Positions 6,473 through 12,941 are shown, counted from the first letter of the stretch. The stretch is DNA of 12,941 nt from Moorella sp. UBA4076 (GCA_002383405.1 DFYS01000009.1:1209-14149), one strand, 5' to 3'. Notes: generated from the letters alone by a model not told the origin. A program made the numbers and translations.

Positions 6473-7630
6473 CTAAACTGTTTCTTCTTTGACCGCAATG
6501 GCGATCTTGTACAGGATCGTGAGGATCAAGAATCCGGCCGCCCAGATCCCCAGGGCAATCAGGGCTTCCGGCAGAGTCGGTATATATTCGGTGACTCGTT
6601 CAAAAGCATTGGGGACAAAGCCGCCGATGACCAGGCCGATGCCCTTCTCGATCCACATGGCTATAAAGACTGCTCCGCAGGCCAGCAACAGATAACCGTC
6701 TTTACCCCTGGTAACCGGGTTGATCAACAATACCAGGGCCAGCACCGCCAGGACGACAAAGGTCCACATCCAGGGTACCAGCTTGCCGTGACCTTCCAGC
6801 CCAACAAAAAGGTAAGTCAGGCTGTCCATGCCGTGGGCCGGCACCTGGCTGTAGAAAGCGGTGAACAGCTCCAGGCCGACGAAGAAAACGCTGATAATGG
6901 TAGCATAGGTGACGATAGCCGCCAGCTTCTGGATGGCCTCGCGGCCGGGGTCGAACTTGCTGACCCGTTTAATAATATAGCACAGGAGAATCAACAGCGC
7001 CGGGCCGGAAGCAAAGGCCGAAGCCAGGAAACGGGCGGCCATAATCGCCGTCAGCCAGTAGTGGCGGCCGGGCAGGCCGGCGTAGAGAAAGGCGGTGACT
7101 GTATGAATACTGACGGCCCAGGGGATAGAGATATAAACCAGGTAACGCGTCCATGACGGCGGCGCTACCCCTTTATACTCCGCTTCCAGGGCATGCCAGC
7201 CGACGATTATATTGAGCAGGAGATAGCCATTCAGGACCACCATATCCCAGAAGAGGATGGAATTGGGGGTGGGGTAAAAGATCATGTTAAACAGGCGCAT
7301 CGGTTTGCCGAGATCGACGATGACAAACAACAAACACATGATAATAGCGGCCACGGCCAGGAACTCACCCAGGATGGTTATCCGACCGAAGACTTTGACG
7401 TTGTGCAGGTAATAGGGCAGGACGACCATTACCGCCGAGGCCGCCACCCCTACCAGGAAGGTGAACTGGCCGATGTACAGGCCCCAGGAAACGTCCCGGC
7501 TCATGCCGGTGATGGTCAGGCCTTGCTGCAGCTGCCACAGGTAGCAGGCCAGGCCTGCCCCGCTCAGGGCCAGGAGGACGGTTATCCAGCCCCAGTATTT
7601 CTTGCTTCCTGATAATGCCTTAACCAGCAT
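6473..7630 (-). CDS. dsrP: DsrP-like NrfD-family quinone-interacting membrane subunit
   Basis: This is a NrfD/PsrC-type integral membrane protein, 385 residues from ATG 7630, with about ten hydrophobic helices and no heme motif. In DsrMKJOP it exchanges electrons between the quinone pool and the exported ferredoxin DsrO. Conserved-looking stretches are SWGLYIGQFTFLVGVAAS and PHxxAF-like ISIPWAVSIHTVTAF. Two starts have good ribosome binding sites: ATG 7630 (GAGGAG, 8 bases away), which gives the family-typical N-terminus MLVKALSGSKKYW, and ATG 7732 (GGAGG, 8 bases away), which would add a 34-residue Pro-rich polar tail. I chose 7630 because helices begin soon after it and a perfect hairpin lies in the segment before it. 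Its end precedes dsrM by 19 bases. Confidence 0.9.
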   Translation of the reverse strand: MLVKALSGSKKYWGWITVLLALSGAGLACYLWQLQQGLTITGMSRDVSWGLYIGQFTFLVGVAASAVMVVLPYYLHNVKVFGRITILGEFLAVAAIIMCLLFVIVDLGKPMRLFNMIFYPTPNSILFWDMVVLNGYLLLNIIVGWHALEAEYKGVAPPSWTRYLVYISIPWAVSIHTVTAFLYAGLPGRHYWLTAIMAARFLASAFASGPALLILLCYIIKRVSKFDPGREAIQKLAAIVTYATIISVFFVGLELFTAFYSQVPAHGMDSLTYLFVGLEGHGKLVPWMWTFVVLAVLALVLLINPVTRGKDGYLLLACGAVFIAMWIEKGIGLVIGGFVPNAFERVTEYIPTLPEALIALGIWAAGFLILTILYKIAIAVKEETV

Positions 7631-7690
7631 AGCCCCAGCTCCTCTGAAAGTTAATGTGGGCAGCGGGAGGTGAGATGGGCGCGGCTTGTC

Positions 7691-7711
7691 GAAACCGGCT
7701 GTGCCGGTTTC
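7691..7711 (-). other. Perfect hairpin between dsrO and dsrP
   Basis: GAAACCGGC-TGT-GCCGGTTTC is a 9-bp perfect stem with a 3-base loop. No T run follows on either strand, so it is not a standard terminator. It may be an mRNA processing or stability element, or simply lie inside the extended dsrP frame if ATG 7732 is used. Confidence 0.55.
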
Positions 7712-7780
7712 AGATTTAAGCTCGCCCCCCATCCCATTTTCCTCCGTCCCCTGGCGTCCAGGCGCCGCCAGGGATGATCT

Positions 7781-8557
7781 CTAGACAAGGTAATAAATGC
7801 TGGGATGCGTACCGAGTTCCGGTTTGCGCCGGATGGTATTACGCTCCGCCAGGATCTTCCTGACTTCGGAATTGGGGTCATCCAGGTCGCCGAAGATCAG
7901 CGCCCCGACCCGACAGGCTTCCACACATGCCGGCTGCTGCCCTTTGTCGAGTCGTTCGGCACAGAAATTACACTTCTCCACGACGCCCTTCTCGCGGGTG
8001 GGGTAATCAAGGTTCTCCTCTTTAATAAACGGCCGCGGGTCCTGGAAATTGAAACTGCGGGCGCCGTAGGGGCAGGCGGCCATGCAGTACCGGCATCCCA
8101 GGCAGCGGTGGTAATCCATAGTGACGATACCGTCCGGGCGTTTAAAGGTCGCCTTGGTCGGGCAAACCCGGACGCAGGGCGGGTTATCGCAGTGGTTGCA
8201 GGCGACCAGGAAAGGCTTATCCGCTATCGCCGCCGGCGTGTACGCGTGCTCCTGCTCCGGAAAAGCATTCTTGTAAGGCTCGGTCCAGAGCCACTTGACC
8301 TCTTCGTCTTTATTGTCGATAACCGGTATGTTATGCTCGCGGCGGCAGGCCAGCATGCAATCCCGGCAGCCCTGCTGGTATTGGGGCCAGCACTTGCGCA
8401 TATCGATGACCAGTCCCCAGCGTTTCCCTTTAAGTGCCCCGGCATCAGCTTTAACATCCGGCCCGTCACCCGCCAGCACCCTCACTGCCGGCCATAAACT
8501 CAGCCCCAACAGGCAGGCGCCACCGGCTTTTAAGAAATTTCTCCTGCTTGTTTCCAT
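7781..8557 (-). CDS. dsrO: DsrO-like Tat-exported four-cluster ferredoxin subunit
   Basis: This 258-residue protein has a twin-arginine signal, SRRNFLK at residues 4-10 followed by a hydrophobic stretch to about 29, so it is exported folded. Sixteen cysteines form four [4Fe-4S] sets: 56/64/67/71, 120/123/128/132 (CNHCDNPPCVRVC), 152/155/158/162 (CLGCRYCMAAC) and 196/199/211/215. This is the HybA/NrfC/DsrO pattern. The first set has a wide C-x7-C spacing. In the complex it should relay electrons between DsrP and the cytochrome DsrJ on the outer membrane face. The start is set by AAAGGAG nine bases upstream. The gene begins three bases after the dsrJ stop, so translation is probably coupled. 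Assignment is firm from signal, cluster count and context. Confidence 0.93.
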   Translation of the reverse strand: METSRRNFLKAGGACLLGLSLWPAVRVLAGDGPDVKADAGALKGKRWGLVIDMRKCWPQYQQGCRDCMLACRREHNIPVIDNKDEEVKWLWTEPYKNAFPEQEHAYTPAAIADKPFLVACNHCDNPPCVRVCPTKATFKRPDGIVTMDYHRCLGCRYCMAACPYGARSFNFQDPRPFIKEENLDYPTREKGVVEKCNFCAERLDKGQQPACVEACRVGALIFGDLDDPNSEVRKILAERNTIRRKPELGTHPSIYYLV

Positions 8558-8560
8558 GGC

Positions 8561-8953
8561 TTATGGCTCCTTTGGCTCGAGATGGCAGGTCCAGCAGTCC
8601 GGCTCGACATCCAGGTAGTTGTGGCACTGGTCGCAAAACTGGGTTTTGCTGCTATGACACTCAAAGCAGGAGTTCTCCAGGCTCATTTCGTACTCCTTAC
8701 CGTTGGCAGCCACATAAATCCGTTTGCCTTCCCGCACCACCTGGTTACGCCAATCTTCGAGCAGCTGCATATGGTCCGCACGCATATATTCCGTAGCCTC
8801 TACGCACTGCTTTTGTTCCAGGTTCTGGATGGCCGGCGTGTCGAGGTTGGGTTGCGGTGGTGACGCCGCTTTACCAGCATTGGACCATAAAGGGAACGTG
8901 AGCAGTACAACGAAGACAATCAAACCGGTGATTATATAGCGGGAATCACGCAT
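8561..8953 (-). CDS. dsrJ: DsrJ-like triheme cytochrome c subunit
   Basis: This 130-residue protein has one N-terminal hydrophobic segment (residues 7-23, an uncleaved anchor or signal) and three CxxCH heme sites at 96-100, 107-111 and 120-124. The stretch KQCVEATEYMRADHM (Cys50, Met57, His61, Met62) matches the DsrJ region thought to supply unusual distal heme ligands, including the Cys of His/Cys coordination. It faces the outside and exchanges electrons with DsrO. ATG 8953 is chosen over 8974: it overlaps the dsrK stop as ATGCGTGA (8 bases) and has GAGG about nine bases upstream, while 8974 has no ribosome binding site. Heme attachment would need the cytochrome c maturation system, for which resB lies nearby. 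The exact oxidation partner is unknown for the family. Confidence 0.93.
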   Translation of the reverse strand: MRDSRYIITGLIVFVVLLTFPLWSNAGKAASPPQPNLDTPAIQNLEQKQCVEATEYMRADHMQLLEDWRNQVVREGKRIYVAANGKEYEMSLENSCFECHSSKTQFCDQCHNYLDVEPDCWTCHLEPKEP

Positions 8954-10565
8954 CTTCCTTCGCCTCCCCATCATTCACGGGCAAAGGTTCGCCGCGCAGG
9001 TCGGTCTCCCGCAGGCTTTCCCCTCTCATCACCAGGGCGTTACCCAGCAGCTCGTGGACGCCGGTGACGCCCACCCCGGGTACCCAGTAGTCCATCAGCG
9101 CTGGGAAAACGACGCGGTCGATGGCGCAGATGCAGGCCAGCATATTGACGCCGTATTTATCATGCACGTATTTGACCGCGTTGGCGCGCGGCAGGCCGCC
9201 ACGCAACCGCATTTCCATATACTCATCGGAGTTTAGGCCTGCGCCGCTGCCACAGCAGAAGGTCTGCTCGCGGATGGTATTCTCCGGCATTTCGTAAAAA
9301 TGGCGGCAGGTATTTTTGATGATATAGCGCGGTTCTTCTAAAAGTCCCATCGCCCGTGCCGGGTTACAGGAGTCGTGGAAGGTCACTTTTAAGTGGTCGT
9401 TGCGGCCCGGGTCCAGCTTAATCTTATTGTTACGGATCAGGTCGGCGGTAAACTCGACAATATGGACCATCTTGGTTGAGCTGGCGTTGGTAAACCTGGT
9501 GCCGGTCAGGGGGGAAACCGGTTCTTCCAGGAAATCAGCGGGGCCGTTCATGGTATCCATATACTGGTTAATGACCCGCCACATGTGGCCGCACTCACCG
9601 CCCAGGATCCACTTGACCCCCAGCCGCTTAGCTTCGGCGTACATCTTGGCGTTGAGCCGCTTCATCATTTCGTGGGAGGTAAACAGCCCGAAATTGCCGC
9701 CCTCTGAGGCGTAGGTGCTGAAGGTGTAATCCAGGCCGATTTCGTGAAAGAGCATCATGTAACCCATCAGCGTGTAGATCCCGGGGTCGGCGAAAACGTC
9801 GCCCGAGGGAGCGATGAAGAGGATCTCAGCGCCTTTGCGGTTGTAGCTGGGCTCGATGCGGATGCCGGTGATATTCTCTATTTCGTCGACGCAGAAGTCC
9901 ACCATATCCTTAAAAGCGTGGGGTTCAATACCCACATGGTTGCCGGTACGGTAGCAGTTGGCGACGGGAGCGGCGATCCAGTCGATGTTGCACCCGACCA
10001 GGTTCAGGAGCTCGCGGCCGATCATGGTTATCTCCGCCATATCGATACCGAAGGGGCAGAAAACCGAACAGCGCCGGCATTCGGTGCACTGGAAAAAATA
10101 GTAGTACCATTCCTTGAGGACATCTACGGTCAGTTCCCGGGCACCAAAAAGTTTCCCCATCAGCTTGCCGGCGGTGGTAAACTCCCGGCGGTAGACCGAA
10201 CGCAGCAGCTCGGCCCGCAGGACGGGCATGTTTTTGGGGTCACCGGTGCCGATAAAGAAGTGGCACTTGTCGGCGCAGGCGCCGCAGCGGACGCAGCAGT
10301 CCATAAAAATCTGCAGGGAACGAAATCGACCCAGCCGTTCCCGCAAACCCTCCAGGATAATTTCCTGCCAGTTTGCCGGCAGCTTCCAGTCTTCGTCCTC
10401 CGGCGACCATTCCCGCGGGTTGGGAAGGCCGACGGCTTCCAGGTTTTTGGCCCTGGCACCGTAAAGGTATGTGCCGCGTCGGAATTTTACGGGGATATCC
10501 ATCCAGTCCGTCGGCGGCGGTTGGTAGCTTTTGGGCACCAGTTCTTCCGGTTTCGGTAAGGCCAT
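8946..10565 (-). CDS. dsrK: DsrK-like HdrD-family iron-sulfur subunit
   Basis: This cytoplasmic catalytic subunit is related to heterodisulfide reductase HdrD and is predicted to act on a thiol/disulfide such as the DsrC trisulfide. It has 539 residues from ATG 10565. Two [4Fe-4S] sites are C91-x2-C94-x2-C97-x3-C101 and C160-x2-C163-x2-C166-x3-C170. A CCG-type cluster region follows: HDSCNPAR (C400), CCGSG (C437/C438) and ACIC (C478/C480), where the last element is CxC instead of the CxxC of HdrB/D. An extra GGECGH (C325) lies between. No membrane segment is seen. ATG 10565 (GGTGG five bases upstream) is preferred to 10610, which has no clear site. The gene follows the RsbRD_N gene by 72 bases and overlaps dsrJ. 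Without DsrC in the window the physiological substrate is open. Confidence 0.93.
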   Translation of the reverse strand: MALPKPEELVPKSYQPPPTDWMDIPVKFRRGTYLYGARAKNLEAVGLPNPREWSPEDEDWKLPANWQEIILEGLRERLGRFRSLQIFMDCCVRCGACADKCHFFIGTGDPKNMPVLRAELLRSVYRREFTTAGKLMGKLFGARELTVDVLKEWYYYFFQCTECRRCSVFCPFGIDMAEITMIGRELLNLVGCNIDWIAAPVANCYRTGNHVGIEPHAFKDMVDFCVDEIENITGIRIEPSYNRKGAEILFIAPSGDVFADPGIYTLMGYMMLFHEIGLDYTFSTYASEGGNFGLFTSHEMMKRLNAKMYAEAKRLGVKWILGGECGHMWRVINQYMDTMNGPADFLEEPVSPLTGTRFTNASSTKMVHIVEFTADLIRNNKIKLDPGRNDHLKVTFHDSCNPARAMGLLEEPRYIIKNTCRHFYEMPENTIREQTFCCGSGAGLNSDEYMEMRLRGGLPRANAVKYVHDKYGVNMLACICAIDRVVFPALMDYWVPGVGVTGVHELLGNALVMRGESLRETDLRGEPLPVNDGEAKEDA

Positions 10566-10637
10566 ATTTCCACCATCCTTATAGTACCTTAAGTCCGAAC
10601 AGCTTCGCAAAGTGGAAAGAAAATATCGCGGCAGGAT

Positions 10638-11228
10638 TTAGGTTCCGGCTATGCCGGGTTGGGTTAAGGGCCGTGGCGTCAATTGCGCCGGCTCCTGCCG
10701 CCTGTCCGTTTCGCTATCGGAGAAACAGTCCGGCTGCAGGCTAAGGTTGGCCCGCTGCAACAACCTGCTGGTCCTGGCCTTTATTTCTTTAACCCTGATC
10801 GCATAGAGCTGCTCCCGGCACTGCATATAGATATCGAAGGCCATCAGGGCCAGGTCATCGATGCGCCGGTCCAGTTCCGCCAGGGATAGATCCTTCTCCT
10901 GAATGGCGGCAGCCAGCTCCCCCCTGACCACCGGCTTTAGTTGCAAAATAAAGGCCAGGGCTGCGGAAGGAGTAAAGTCCTGGATAGCGCGGATGCGGAT
11001 AATAGCGTCCAGGCAGGTGGTTATTTTTTCCTTATCTCCTTTGCTGTCGCCAAGGATTTCCTCAACCAATCCCTGCAGACTGCGGTAGATGGTCGTACCC
11101 ACCGGATTGGCGAATTGATCGCCTTCTCCCCGCAAAAACCGGACTGTTTCCGGCGGGTAGGATACCAGCACAGCCTGATACCATTTATCGATAATAACTT
11201 TTTTATGGGCGGTAACGATCGCCTGCAT
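10638..11228 (-). CDS. RsbRD N-terminal-domain protein, first gene of the dsr operon
   Basis: This 196-residue soluble, mostly helical protein matches the RsbRD_N domain (N-terminal domain of RsbT co-antagonist proteins). Visible landmarks are DKW at 14-16, the stretch YPPETVRFLR at 24-33 followed by DQFANPVG at 37-44, and IRIRAIQDFTPSAALAF at about 77-93. It lacks the STAS domain that follows in true RsbR proteins and ends in a polar Gln/Pro-rich tail. Free-standing RsbRD_N proteins accompany dsrMKJOP genes in sulfate reducers, and a sensory or assembly role has been supposed; nothing in the sequence proves it. No heme or metal motif is obvious, and Cys72, Cys137 and Cys168 are the only cysteines. 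The ribosome binding site is weak (AAAGAAG). Its last codons overlap a REP-like palindrome at 10643. Confidence 0.8.
   Translation of the reverse strand: MQAIVTAHKKVIIDKWYQAVLVSYPPETVRFLRGEGDQFANPVGTTIYRSLQGLVEEILGDSKGDKEKITTCLDAIIRIRAIQDFTPSAALAFILQLKPVVRGELAAAIQEKDLSLAELDRRIDDLALMAFDIYMQCREQLYAIRVKEIKARTSRLLQRANLSLQPDCFSDSETDRRQEPAQLTPRPLTQPGIAGT
10643..10668. repeat. REP-like palindromic motif, copy 2
   Basis: TTCCGGCTATGCCGG followed by GTTGGGTTAAG resembles 3324-3344, with five extra bases GGGTT. The core CCGGC-TAT-GCCGG is a perfect 5-bp stem with a 3-base loop. It overlaps the final codons of the RsbRD_N gene. Confidence 0.45.
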
Positions 11229-11336
11229 AGCGCACGCTTCTTTCGCTTCGGTTTACCCGGTCGGGATGCCAGCCCGGCGCCTGTTAAACAACAACCCAAC
11301 CGGGGGAATGCCGGACTGGCTTTCGTTAAGCCGTGT

Positions 11337-11364
11337 TAAATACTATTTCTGCCGCTTTTCACAA
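11337..11364 (-). promoter_or_regulatory. Weak candidate promoter for the dsr operon
   Basis: On the minus strand TTGTGA (-35, 11359-11364), 16 bases, then TATTTA (-10, 11337-11342), about 110 bases before the RsbRD_N start. Both boxes match only partly, so this is the best of weak options. Confidence 0.3.
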
Positions 11365-11374
11365 AGAAAACGGC
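11351..11374. promoter_or_regulatory. Hairpin/inverted repeat over the dsr -35 region
   Basis: GCCG-(C)-TTTTC-ACAAA-GAAAA-CGGC pairs over nine bases with one bulged C. It lies across the candidate dsr -35 and so may be an operator. No T run follows on either strand, which argues against a terminator. Confidence 0.4.
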
Positions 11375-11474
11375 TTCCCTTCGTTCATGACAGTACGACT
11401 TCTGGTATTTATAAATTTAGTTCGCTATTTCTCGTAGAATTCCTGCTGCCGGGGGAAATATTTTTTCCTTTAAA

Positions 11475-11504
11475 TTGACCGTCCCATTACTGCTGGTGTA
11501 TACT
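11475..11504 (+). promoter_or_regulatory. resB: Sigma-A promoter of resB
   Basis: TTGACC (11475-11480) and TATACT (11499-11504) each match the consensus at five of six positions and are 18 bases apart. Transcription would begin near 11511, giving a leader of about 100 bases. Confidence 0.7.
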
Positions 11505-11523
11505 CGATGCTGGTTGAGATAGG

Positions 11524-11567
11524 TAGCAATCCGAAAGGAATCGGCTTTACTCCTGGTAAAGTGGTAT
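11524..11567 (+). other. Structured 5' leader of resB
   Basis: Two small hairpins are visible: AATCC-GAAA-GGAAT, closed by a GNRA-type tetraloop with one mismatch, and CTTTAC-TCCTG-GTAAAG with a 6-bp perfect stem. I do not recognise a known riboswitch here. Confidence 0.35.
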
Positions 11568-11612
11568 ATTGGTGCGGACAAACGTTATTTTGCAGAGCAA
11601 CAGGTGATTTCA

Positions 11613-12620
11613 TTGGCCACCCATCGCCGGGGCAGATCCTGGTTAGCTTTTTTTACCTCCATGAAGACAGGCTTGCTGCTGTTATTACTCCTGGGCACCC
11701 TGGCGGCCCTGGGGAGTTTTATCCCCCAGGGCCAGCCGGAAGGATACTACCGCGCCTATTTCGGTGAACTGCCGGCAAGAATGATAATCCTTTTCTCCCT
11801 GGACCATTTATATAAAAGCTGGGGGTTCCTGGGGTTGGGGGCTGTTTTAAGCCTGAACCTCTTGTTCTGTTCCCTGCAAAGATGGGCCAGTCAAACGAAC
11901 TGGCGCCGGCGGGGGTCGGTCATCCTCCATCTGGGCCTGCTGGTAATCCTGGTCGGGGCGGTCCTATCCGCAGCCCTGGCGCGGCATGCCAGCGTCAGCA
12001 TCGGTGTCGGGGATAGCCGCGACCTGGCCGCTGATGGTTTCCCGGGCCTGGTGCTGACCGTAAAGGATTTTAAAATCGATTACTATGCCGACTTCACGCC
12101 CCGGCAGTATACCAGCAGCGTTGCTCTCCAGACTGCTGCCGGCCGGGAGATTGAACACGCTATCCTGGTGAATCATCCCCTGAAACTGGGCGATTTAAAG
12201 ATCTATCAGGCCAGTTACGGCTGGATGGTGCAGGGCCGCGCCGTGGTCAACGGCAAAGAACAACCCTTTGACCTGCCCAGCGGCAGCAGCCTGACCATTG
12301 AGCCGGCTGGCGGCCGGCAGCTGCTGTTTTTGTTTATCCCCGACTATGATGCCGCAAGCGGTGGCTTGCATTCCCGTTCGCCTCTGCCCCGCAACCCGCG
12401 TCTGGTCGCCGTCCTGTTTCAGGACCAACAGGTACAGGCCCGGACAATCCTGGCAGCCGGGGAAACCGGAGCTGCCGGCGGTTACCTGGTCACCTTTACC
12501 GCCTACCGTTACTACACCGGCCTGGAGATCAAAAAAGACCCGGGGGTACGGGTCGTTTACGCCGGGTTCATTATCGTAATGCTGGGATTTATCCTCCGCT
12601 ACCTGGGACCGCAAAAATAA
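11613..12620 (+). CDS. resB: ResB-like cytochrome c biogenesis protein
   Basis: This 335-residue protein has the short ResB/Ccs1 layout: three N-terminal membrane segments (residues about 18-36, 72-89 and 104-123), a roughly 180-residue extracytoplasmic domain and one C-terminal segment (about 310-328). FIPQG after the first helix and the His in ILHLGLLVILVG at the third are typical. ResB with CcsA/ResC forms the System II heme-delivery and ligation complex that attaches heme to CxxCH proteins outside the membrane. The TTG at 11613 is preferred to GTG 11604 because AGGTGAT, a seven-base match to the anti-Shine-Dalgarno complement, lies six bases before it. It is divergent from the dsr operon, whose DsrJ is a plausible client. 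No ccsA/resC follows within the 320 bp available. Confidence 0.88.
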   Translation: MATHRRGRSWLAFFTSMKTGLLLLLLLGTLAALGSFIPQGQPEGYYRAYFGELPARMIILFSLDHLYKSWGFLGLGAVLSLNLLFCSLQRWASQTNWRRRGSVILHLGLLVILVGAVLSAALARHASVSIGVGDSRDLAADGFPGLVLTVKDFKIDYYADFTPRQYTSSVALQTAAGREIEHAILVNHPLKLGDLKIYQASYGWMVQGRAVVNGKEQPFDLPSGSSLTIEPAGGRQLLFLFIPDYDAASGGLHSRSPLPRNPRLVAVLFQDQQVQARTILAAGETGAAGGYLVTFTAYRYYTGLEIKKDPGVRVVYAGFIIVMLGFILRYLGPQK

Positions 12621-12707
12621 CCCGGAAAGGATACCGCATAATCACGCGACAACATCGCCCAGCGCCCCAGGGGCTGACTCAGGATATATCCGAGGCCTTT
12701 AATGGTG

Positions 12708-12836
12708 GGGGTGGGACAGGTTCCCCAGCACTCAATTGCCAGTTCAGCGGCTCAAGTATAGGGACTATCATATGCGGTTAGACCAGCAATTTAAGTAAGC
12801 CGCAGTTGAGTGCCCAAAGGGAACCTGCCTCACCCC
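12708..12836. repeat. Long imperfect inverted repeat (possible second miniature element or hairpin)
   Basis: The left arm 12708-12739 and the reverse complement of 12802-12836 align as GGGGTGRGRCAGGTTCCC, a short gap, then GCACTCAAYTGC, with three substitutions and small indels over about 32 bases. The arms are 62 bases apart. A three-base direct repeat GGT flanks them, too short to prove transposition. It could be a degenerate inverted-repeat element or a large RNA hairpin in the resB 3' region. Confidence 0.5.
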
Positions 12837-12923
12837 GGTAGACCAGCATACTGTTTCGCAAGCTATTTTCAGGATCGACGATTATTTCGCTGACCACGCA
12901 GCGCAGCCGATTTTTCAATCAGG

Positions 12924-12941
12924 AACGGGCGTAGCCGGTTC
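12924..12941. repeat. REP-like motif, degenerate inverted copy at window edge
   Basis: The reverse complement, GAACCGGCTACGCCCGTT, resembles TTCCGGCTATGCCGGGTT at 10643. It is cut by the window end, so its extent is unknown. Confidence 0.3.

Larger units (their letters stand above)
11229..11612. other. Divergent regulatory region between dsr operon and resB
   Basis: These 384 bp hold the resB promoter (11475-11504), a structured resB leader, a hairpin at 11351-11374 overlapping a weak candidate promoter for the dsr operon, and an imperfect direct repeat (ACCCGGTCGGGATGCC near 11255 and AACCGGGGGAATGCC near 11299) close to the RsbRD_N start. No coding frame with recognisable features was found. 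Confidence 0.6.
12621..12941. other. Non-coding right end with inverted repeats
   Basis: After the resB stop no convincing gene begins. The stretch contains a GC-rich small hairpin near 12664-12675, the palindrome GGATATATCC (12682-12691), the long imperfect inverted repeat 12708-12836, and TAGACCAGCA twice (12779-12788 and 12839-12848). An open plus-strand frame from about 12801 to the edge has no start and no recognised motif. Confidence 0.5.

Noticed and set aside
7805..8497. 230-codon plus-strand open frame
   Set aside because: Antisense to dsrO with its sixteen ordered cysteines and Tat signal; no start signal or recognisable domain.
9744..10559. 271-codon plus-strand open frame
   Set aside because: It lies opposite dsrK, whose Fe-S motifs fix the coding strand; the long frame is a by-product of GC-rich codon use.
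11355..11375. Rex operator
   Set aside because: TTTTCACAAAG contains one half-site (TTCACAA), but the matching TTGTGAA half at the required spacing is absent.
12700..12840. T-box-like antiterminator
   Set aside because: GGGGTGGGAC resembles the T-box motif only superficially; the ACCGCG part, a specifier stem and a downstream synthetase or transporter gene are all missing.
12801..12941. Start of a plus-strand gene running off the right edge
   Set aside because: The open frame has no start codon with a ribosome binding site and no recognised motif, and it begins within the inverted-repeat arm.

Overview
The window (about 57% GC by eye) reads like part of a thermophilic, anaerobic Gram-positive chromosome of the Moorella / Desulfotomaculum type. 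This is an inference. It rests on strong AGGAGG-type ribosome binding sites, GTG/TTG starts, a short Clostridia-style ResB, and a complete set of DsrMKJOP-type membrane complex genes with a Tat-exported ferredoxin and a periplasmic-side triheme cytochrome. No rRNA, tRNA or CRISPR array was seen.

Left region, 1-2222. A minus-strand envelope gene (amidotransferase-like domain followed by a NodB/polysaccharide-deacetylase-like domain) runs off the left edge. Beside it lies a small graveyard: an N-terminal stub of a Uma2-family nuclease, a 137-bp MITE-like element (1691-1827) with 12-bp perfect terminal inverted repeats and a 9-bp target duplication, and the C-terminal third of a 2-keto-3-deoxygluconate kinase that still has its terminator hairpin but no start.

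Middle region, 2424-5457. A patatin-like phospholipase (+) and a ClC-type H+/Cl- antiporter with a C-terminal TrkA_C/RCK-type domain (-) converge on a 288-bp intergenic stretch full of short palindromes and an imperfect tandem repeat.

Right region, 5458-12620. A minus-strand operon reads RsbRD_N-domain protein, dsrK, dsrJ, dsrO, dsrP, dsrM. Together these encode a quinone-linked redox complex: DsrP (NrfD type) and DsrM (NarI-type diheme b) in the membrane, DsrO (four Fe-S clusters) and DsrJ (three c hemes) outside, and DsrK (HdrD-like) inside. The order K-J-O-P-M, with M last, differs from the textbook M-K-J-O-P order. No dsrAB or dsrC is present in the window. Transcribed divergently from a well-formed sigma-A promoter is resB, a cytochrome c maturation factor; this fits because DsrJ needs covalent heme attachment. 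Its usual partner CcsA/ResC is not in the window.

The last 320 bp contain no convincing gene but do contain a long imperfect inverted repeat (12708-12836). A short CCGGCTATGCCGG-type palindrome recurs at 3324, 10643 and, inverted and degenerate, at the right edge, suggesting a genomic repeat family.
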